From Uranotaenia lowii (lineage: Eukaryota > Arthropoda > Insecta > Diptera > Culicidae), in the NCBI RefSeq assembly GCF_029784155.1, contig NC_073692.1, positions 153,232,334 through 153,296,333 on the forward strand: a stretch of 64,000 nt of DNA. Direction: 5' to 3'. Of this stretch, positions 59,670 to 64,000 are shown in pieces (within the stretch, counting starts at the first letter, position 1; every line of letters starts with the position of its first letter). Made by a program: the position numbers and the translations under genes. A model generated the notes under the pieces. It had not been told where the DNA came from, did not search any database, and saw nothing but the letters and a program-made list of their open reading frames with translations.

Positions 59670-61100
59670 GGGAAATGAAGCCACTAATAGACAACGTTAA
59701 ATCAAAACAGAAGCTGTGGACTGTGGGGTGGGGACATATCATGGTCTATTTCAGAGAGAAATGCCATAGTCTTTTAACTTTCCACCAACAGCAGCTAAAT
59801 AAGATTTATTCTCTACTTTGTAGTCGATGTGCCGCTCGATCCACGTGTCAATGGTCTGGCTCGAGCCAATCAGATGGGTTCCACGTGAGGTCCTTTCCCA
59901 AAAACAGCAGCATATTTCTGGCGAATGTGACGCGACAGGGACTTTTCTCCTGGCGGGTGGCACATCTGGCATGGTGGCCACTGACCCGCTTAAAGTTTTT
60001 CCACATTATCCCATTCCATTCCGGGTTTTTTTTTCACTGTAGAACATTCATGTGGTTCTGTTTCCAGCAAGTTCAAACCCTAGGGGAAGCAAATCTTCAA
60101 GCCGAAATGGCTCTGTTTTGGAAAACTTTGAGAAAGTTAAGAATTTGGACAGTGGCCAGTTTGGCTCTTGTTTTTTCTTGGGTTTTTTTTTTTCTTCTAA
60201 AAGGCTGCCTTCAGCGTATTCCTCTAATCTCGGGGAAGTCAGAACCTTGAAACGAATAGGTTCCACAATCCACTGTAAAATTTAAGCCTGGATTCGTTAC
60301 CCCCCCAGAAGTTTGGCTGAATCCCGGTGGAGCAAAAAAAAAAGGTGCCCATAAATTAGACGACCGACAGGAGGGGAAGTTGGAATGAGGCAACCAAAAG
60401 CGTTTCCGCTTGTAAATCAAATTATTTTATTTTGGTTGCCTATGGCAGCATTGGGAATTTGGGAATAAAGCCGTAGGATTGCCTGAATGCATCCACTGGG
60501 CGCAATTTATTAACTTTTTTTTAATCAAAGCCGATACAACGATCATCTGATTTCCTGTGGATTATCCCACGTTTGCAATTAAAAATATTTTCTTTTACTG
60601 TAGTTGAACAAGTTTGCTTGATTAAACTAAATTTGAAGTTTTCCATCACTGTTAAATTAAAACTACTAAACTGTTAGTACTTGAGAAAATTTTATCATGG
60701 ACATTGAAAACAATTTTTTTTCAAGTTTAGCAAAACCATTTCAACCTGTGGAAGAATTTCTCAGCTATAGTGAATCGAAAAAAAGCAGAACCCAAAATGG
60801 AGGAATCAAACTCTTCAATAAAACTAACCACTTACCGGCAGCGGAAAAAAGATGACTTTCAATAATGCGTAGCAACAAAAAATAACAAGAGAAAAAGGCA
60901 CGATTTCTTCAGCCATGTCATGAGCCCGCTACTGGAAGCCGTAAGATTTACGAAAACCGGATGGAAAAACGGAATGGATGCAACTCAGCGAGCGAAAGGA
61001 AAAAAACGTGCTGAGGTGTGGGTAAACATGGAAACACAATTTAAGTCAGGATTTAATTTGTGTTGTTACAACGTAGATGAAAGAGAAAAAAAGGTTCAGT
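59670..61100. other. GC-richer, apparently single-copy island
   Basis: The longest chance-looking frame in the window (191 codons, plus, 59675-60250) lies here. Its peptide is rich in F, W and C without any recognisable domain, and opposite-strand frames are equally open, so I do not call it a gene. No transposon ends were seen. A regulatory or untranslated role is possible. Confidence 0.3.
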
Positions 61101-62164
61101 AATGGAAAGACTAGGTTAAGGCGCCATCAGTTGTCGAAGACTTCAGTCTTGGATAGGCTAAGCAAGATGTTGAAAGATTGTTATTTGGTATATGAATGAA
61201 TATGTACTTTAAGTTTTGTAATCAAATCAAGGAAAAGTCATGATAGTTGAAAATACTTCAAAAACAAATACCAACCAAAAATATCAATAATAGTTTTCAC
61301 GAGGAAACAATCTGTATTAGTAAACTGAAACTCTAAATACATCTTAATTCACCGTCATCCCTGATATCGAAGATTTCAAATCCTAGATGATCCATAGAAA
61401 ACAATCAACCTTTTGTAGATATCGAATATGTATGTATGTGTACACGTTCGAATGTTAGCAGACAGTATATGTGTGTGGTGATTTTCGGTTTGTTTGTTTC
61501 TCTCCTTCCGAATCCTACAGACTTGCATAATTTTCCATATCCTCCTCGCTAGGATCAAAGGTGGATTTTCCTTCTGATACTAGCTACTCATAAATAAAAG
61601 GATAACGACTTCCAATAGTTATACGTAGTAGGATTTTCTTCTTGTGGTGTACAACAGGTTTGTACTGATTGAACATTATGGAGGGATTTCTGTTTTAGAA
61701 CAGATCCTGCAAAGGACCAAACTGACACTGGGATAAATAAAACTACAAACCAGATTGTGTTCATAATTTTGTACGACCTCAATGTTTAACTTTCGATCCA
61801 TTAAATATAATGTATTTTTACAAGGTTAAAACAGTTATCAACATTTGGGTACTTTTTCGATGCATGAAAAGACTTAGAATTCAGAAACTGTAGAGTTTTG
61901 AAAATGGGGTGTTGTATCGTGGGCCGTAAGTGAACGTGGACCAGCTCTTATCTATTGGATGTGTGTAGAGACAAAAATCTCCATTCATCCGTCATCGTCA
62001 TCGCATAGCGTAAGCTTTTTTTTTATTTGATTTTTACTTGTGTACGCATCCTATGCTACTTTTATTTATCAAATTAAAATAAATGTATCTGCATAATTAA
62101 AAAAGCATTTGATAATTTATCGATTGGTAACCAAAAATTTTTGAAAATAAAAAAAATCCTTTTT
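61101..62164. other. AT-rich DNA, no gene seen
   Basis: Only a short TATG-type microsatellite at 61428-61440. Confidence 0.5.
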
Positions 62165-62168
62165 TTAA

Positions 62169-64000
62169 CATTACAAAAACCGCACTAGTCAGAATGAGTG
62201 GTTGAACAATTTGTCTGTAGAATATACATATGTCACTTTTCTTAATTCGCTAAAATTATAACTTTTCAAAAACTTGGAACCTATTTTAACAAATCTGTAT
62301 ATTTGTTATATCATTATCTCATTTAATAAGCGAAATGAACTTCGCCTTGGACACTTGGACCGTGACCAGTAAAAACGGTTATTAAAAACAACAGCCTTAA
62401 AACTAAAACACGATAAAAAAAATTCGCTTGTTTTTGTTTAATTTACAAACCACATATAAAACAAAAAACCCTTGTGGATTTTTGGTTTGCAGAAAGTGTC
62501 CATCTTTAAAAAGTTTATGGAGTTGTCTATCAGTCACGACCGCAAATTTATAGTAGCACAACAAAATACTGTGTTTTGTCGCTGCTTTTCTAGTAATAAA
62601 TCAGTGTTTTAGCGTCGTGAAAAATGTCCAGTCAAAGTATTAGGTAATAATTTTTTTTCAGAAACAACCAGTCTCGCATAAAACGAATTGTGTCTAAAAA
62701 TTTCCTTTACATAAAAGTTTTGTCAAAAAGTAGGAATTGAAGCCCAGCCCGAATCAAGTTAGCGGAACATGCGCGTACGCCTTCTATGATCAAAAGTTGA
62801 CAGAAAACTAGCGAAAATCGACTGGAATAAAATCATAAGCATTGATAAAATAACTAGCAAACAACGAAAAAAAAAACAAATCAAAATAAAATATAAAATA
62901 TCTTAAAGTCAGTTCTTGGGTAAACATATGAAATGTCATTTGAAATACACAGAAATAAACAGTTTAAAAATCTTTAAACATCACTGCTGCTCTATATGTA
63001 CATCATGAATTTATAAGCAACGATTTTACTTGATGTTATGACTTTCTTCAAAACGATTTTCCGGTTCATAATTTTTACTTTAAATATTCCCACTTTCAAG
63101 TTGTTTAAAAGTTCCTCGGGAACTTAATGTGTACTTCACATTGTCGTTTCCCTAGTATCGAGATGTGTTTGCTTATGCAAACGAGTTGAAATTCGAAACA
63201 AGCAGAATCAAGCCTTTAAATTTTCTTCAAAGTTCCTTATTATATTATGAATGCCGTTCCTATATTATGTATTTCCTTTGGTGCCCGTTGAAACTAATTA
63301 AAAAATTTTCTAGTTTACAGAAGAATACAACAGAGTTTTTTTTACCAACAATTGAGCTGTACAAAAAGACTTGCAGAGAATTGCGAGAACTTGAACTTGC
63401 TGAACTTGATAAAAAATATAGTTCCATGGAAGTCGATGTAGCATTTTGAACAGCAAAAAAGTTCCACGAAACTTTTTTACAGTTCTATGTGAACTAATGA
63501 GTTCGTTCCTTAAGTGATATCCGAACTTTTGGTCGCTTAGGTAGTTATTAGGGCATATTTTTTCAGATTGTGAAGGAAAATTTGTCTGCTTAAATTCAGG
63601 TCAATAATTGGTTTAGTTTATTATTTTATTTGTTCACAAAAATATTCATAGGATAGATATTTGAATTGCATTACAAGGCAATTTATAAGTCTATTTGAAA
63701 TTTATTTTAAAAAACATATCAAAATGTGTAAAAATTTCACAATGTTGGATCAATTACCATTAAATCATATTAATATAAGGTTCAAAATATCTCTAACATA
63801 ATAATGAATATGTCATACATTGCAACACCTATTGATAAAAATGTTCTTTCAAAAACAAAAAAAAAGAAAAGCAATAAAAATAATCACGTAAGACACGTAA
63901 GTTTTGAGTTTGGTACAGTGAAAATTTGTAAAAAATACATGCTTTGAAACTACGCAAAAAGCCCAATTTTTGATGAAACTGCGATGAATCCGTTCATTCA
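62169..64000. mobile_element. TTAA-flanked (piggyBac-like) element, copy 2, continues past the window
   Basis: Left border TTAA (about 62165-62168), followed by CATTACAAAAACCGCACTAG, matching copy 1's left end. It stays colinear with copy 1 through GGTTGAACA(A/C)TTTGT, TTTAATAAGCG, TTCGCC(T/A)TGGACACT and GGACCGTGACCAGT (to about 62395). A second colinear block at 63880-64000 matches 53560-53680 (TTTGTAAAAA...GCTTT; GCAAAAA(A/G)(T/C)CCAAT; GTGAA / GATGAA ending). The middle differs, and the right end lies outside. No transposase. Confidence 0.65.

Noticed and set aside
59675..60250. 191-codon open frame, the longest unassigned one
   Set aside because: Composition (F/W/C-rich with a hydrophobic tail from poly-T tracts) looks like translated non-coding DNA. 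No family resemblance, and the minus strand is also open over the same interval.
63165..63449. 94-codon ORF with a charged C-terminal helix
   Set aside because: It lies within the probable extent of copy 2 of the TTAA element, has no counterpart in copy 1 and no known domain.

Overview
This window looks like non-coding nuclear DNA from an insect, most likely a mosquito (Culicidae). It is strongly AT-rich, with no bacterial-type operons, ribosome binding sites or dense ORFs. It is packed with decayed eukaryotic transposable elements: DD37E mariner relatives, BEL/Pao, RTE-like and Jockey/CR1-like LINEs, tRNA-derived SINEs, hAT, and TTAA- and TA-flanked inverted-repeat elements. I found no intact host protein-coding gene. 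Most longer reading frames are chance ORFs or pieces of dead transposons. The species assignment is an inference from TE content and cannot be settled by eye.

Layout. 1-1650: a broken DD37E mariner-type transposase (minus strand), split by a 672-bp CACTCAG-ended element full of TTCATAAGA dyads. 2056-5005: a diverged long-inverted-repeat element, itself split by a 1.9-kb retroposon with 24-bp target duplications. 10022-11155: a complete non-autonomous hAT element with 8-bp duplications. 11300-13735: a palindromic satellite with a ~134-bp period, whose right arm holds a TA-flanked element, abutting a BEL/Pao pol remnant (13738-15700). The matching gag remnant lies at 19180-19975, with an RTE-like LINE 3' end between them. 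21985-22785: a second mariner-type transposase fossil. 23350-24205: a 57-bp minisatellite, followed by a possible LTR edge. 25-33 kb: mostly AT-rich DNA with a small MITE, a repeat at 30.8-31.3 kb and a SINE at 32.0 kb. 33430-34195: a dead LINE on the minus strand. 38162-39409: a 1,248-bp inverted-repeat element carrying eight copies of one 16-bp motif. 40250-43130: a dead Jockey-like LINE on the plus strand, hit by a 290-bp element with 11-bp duplications. 46596-48729: two adjacent ~1.06-kb inverted-repeat elements. 52209-54838 and 62169-end: two copies of a TTAA-flanked (piggyBac-like) non-autonomous family, the first carrying a SINE and a LINE fragment.

Between the repeats are several more GC-rich, apparently single-copy islands (8650-9000, 20700-21500, 34860-36900, 50240-51580, 59670-61100). 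They could be regulatory DNA or untranslated exons of a host gene. The best candidate is a possible first coding exon ending in a splice donor at 51574. Nothing here works together as a pathway. The value of the window lies in its nested, datable transposon insertions and in several terminal-repeat architectures that I do not recognise as named families.
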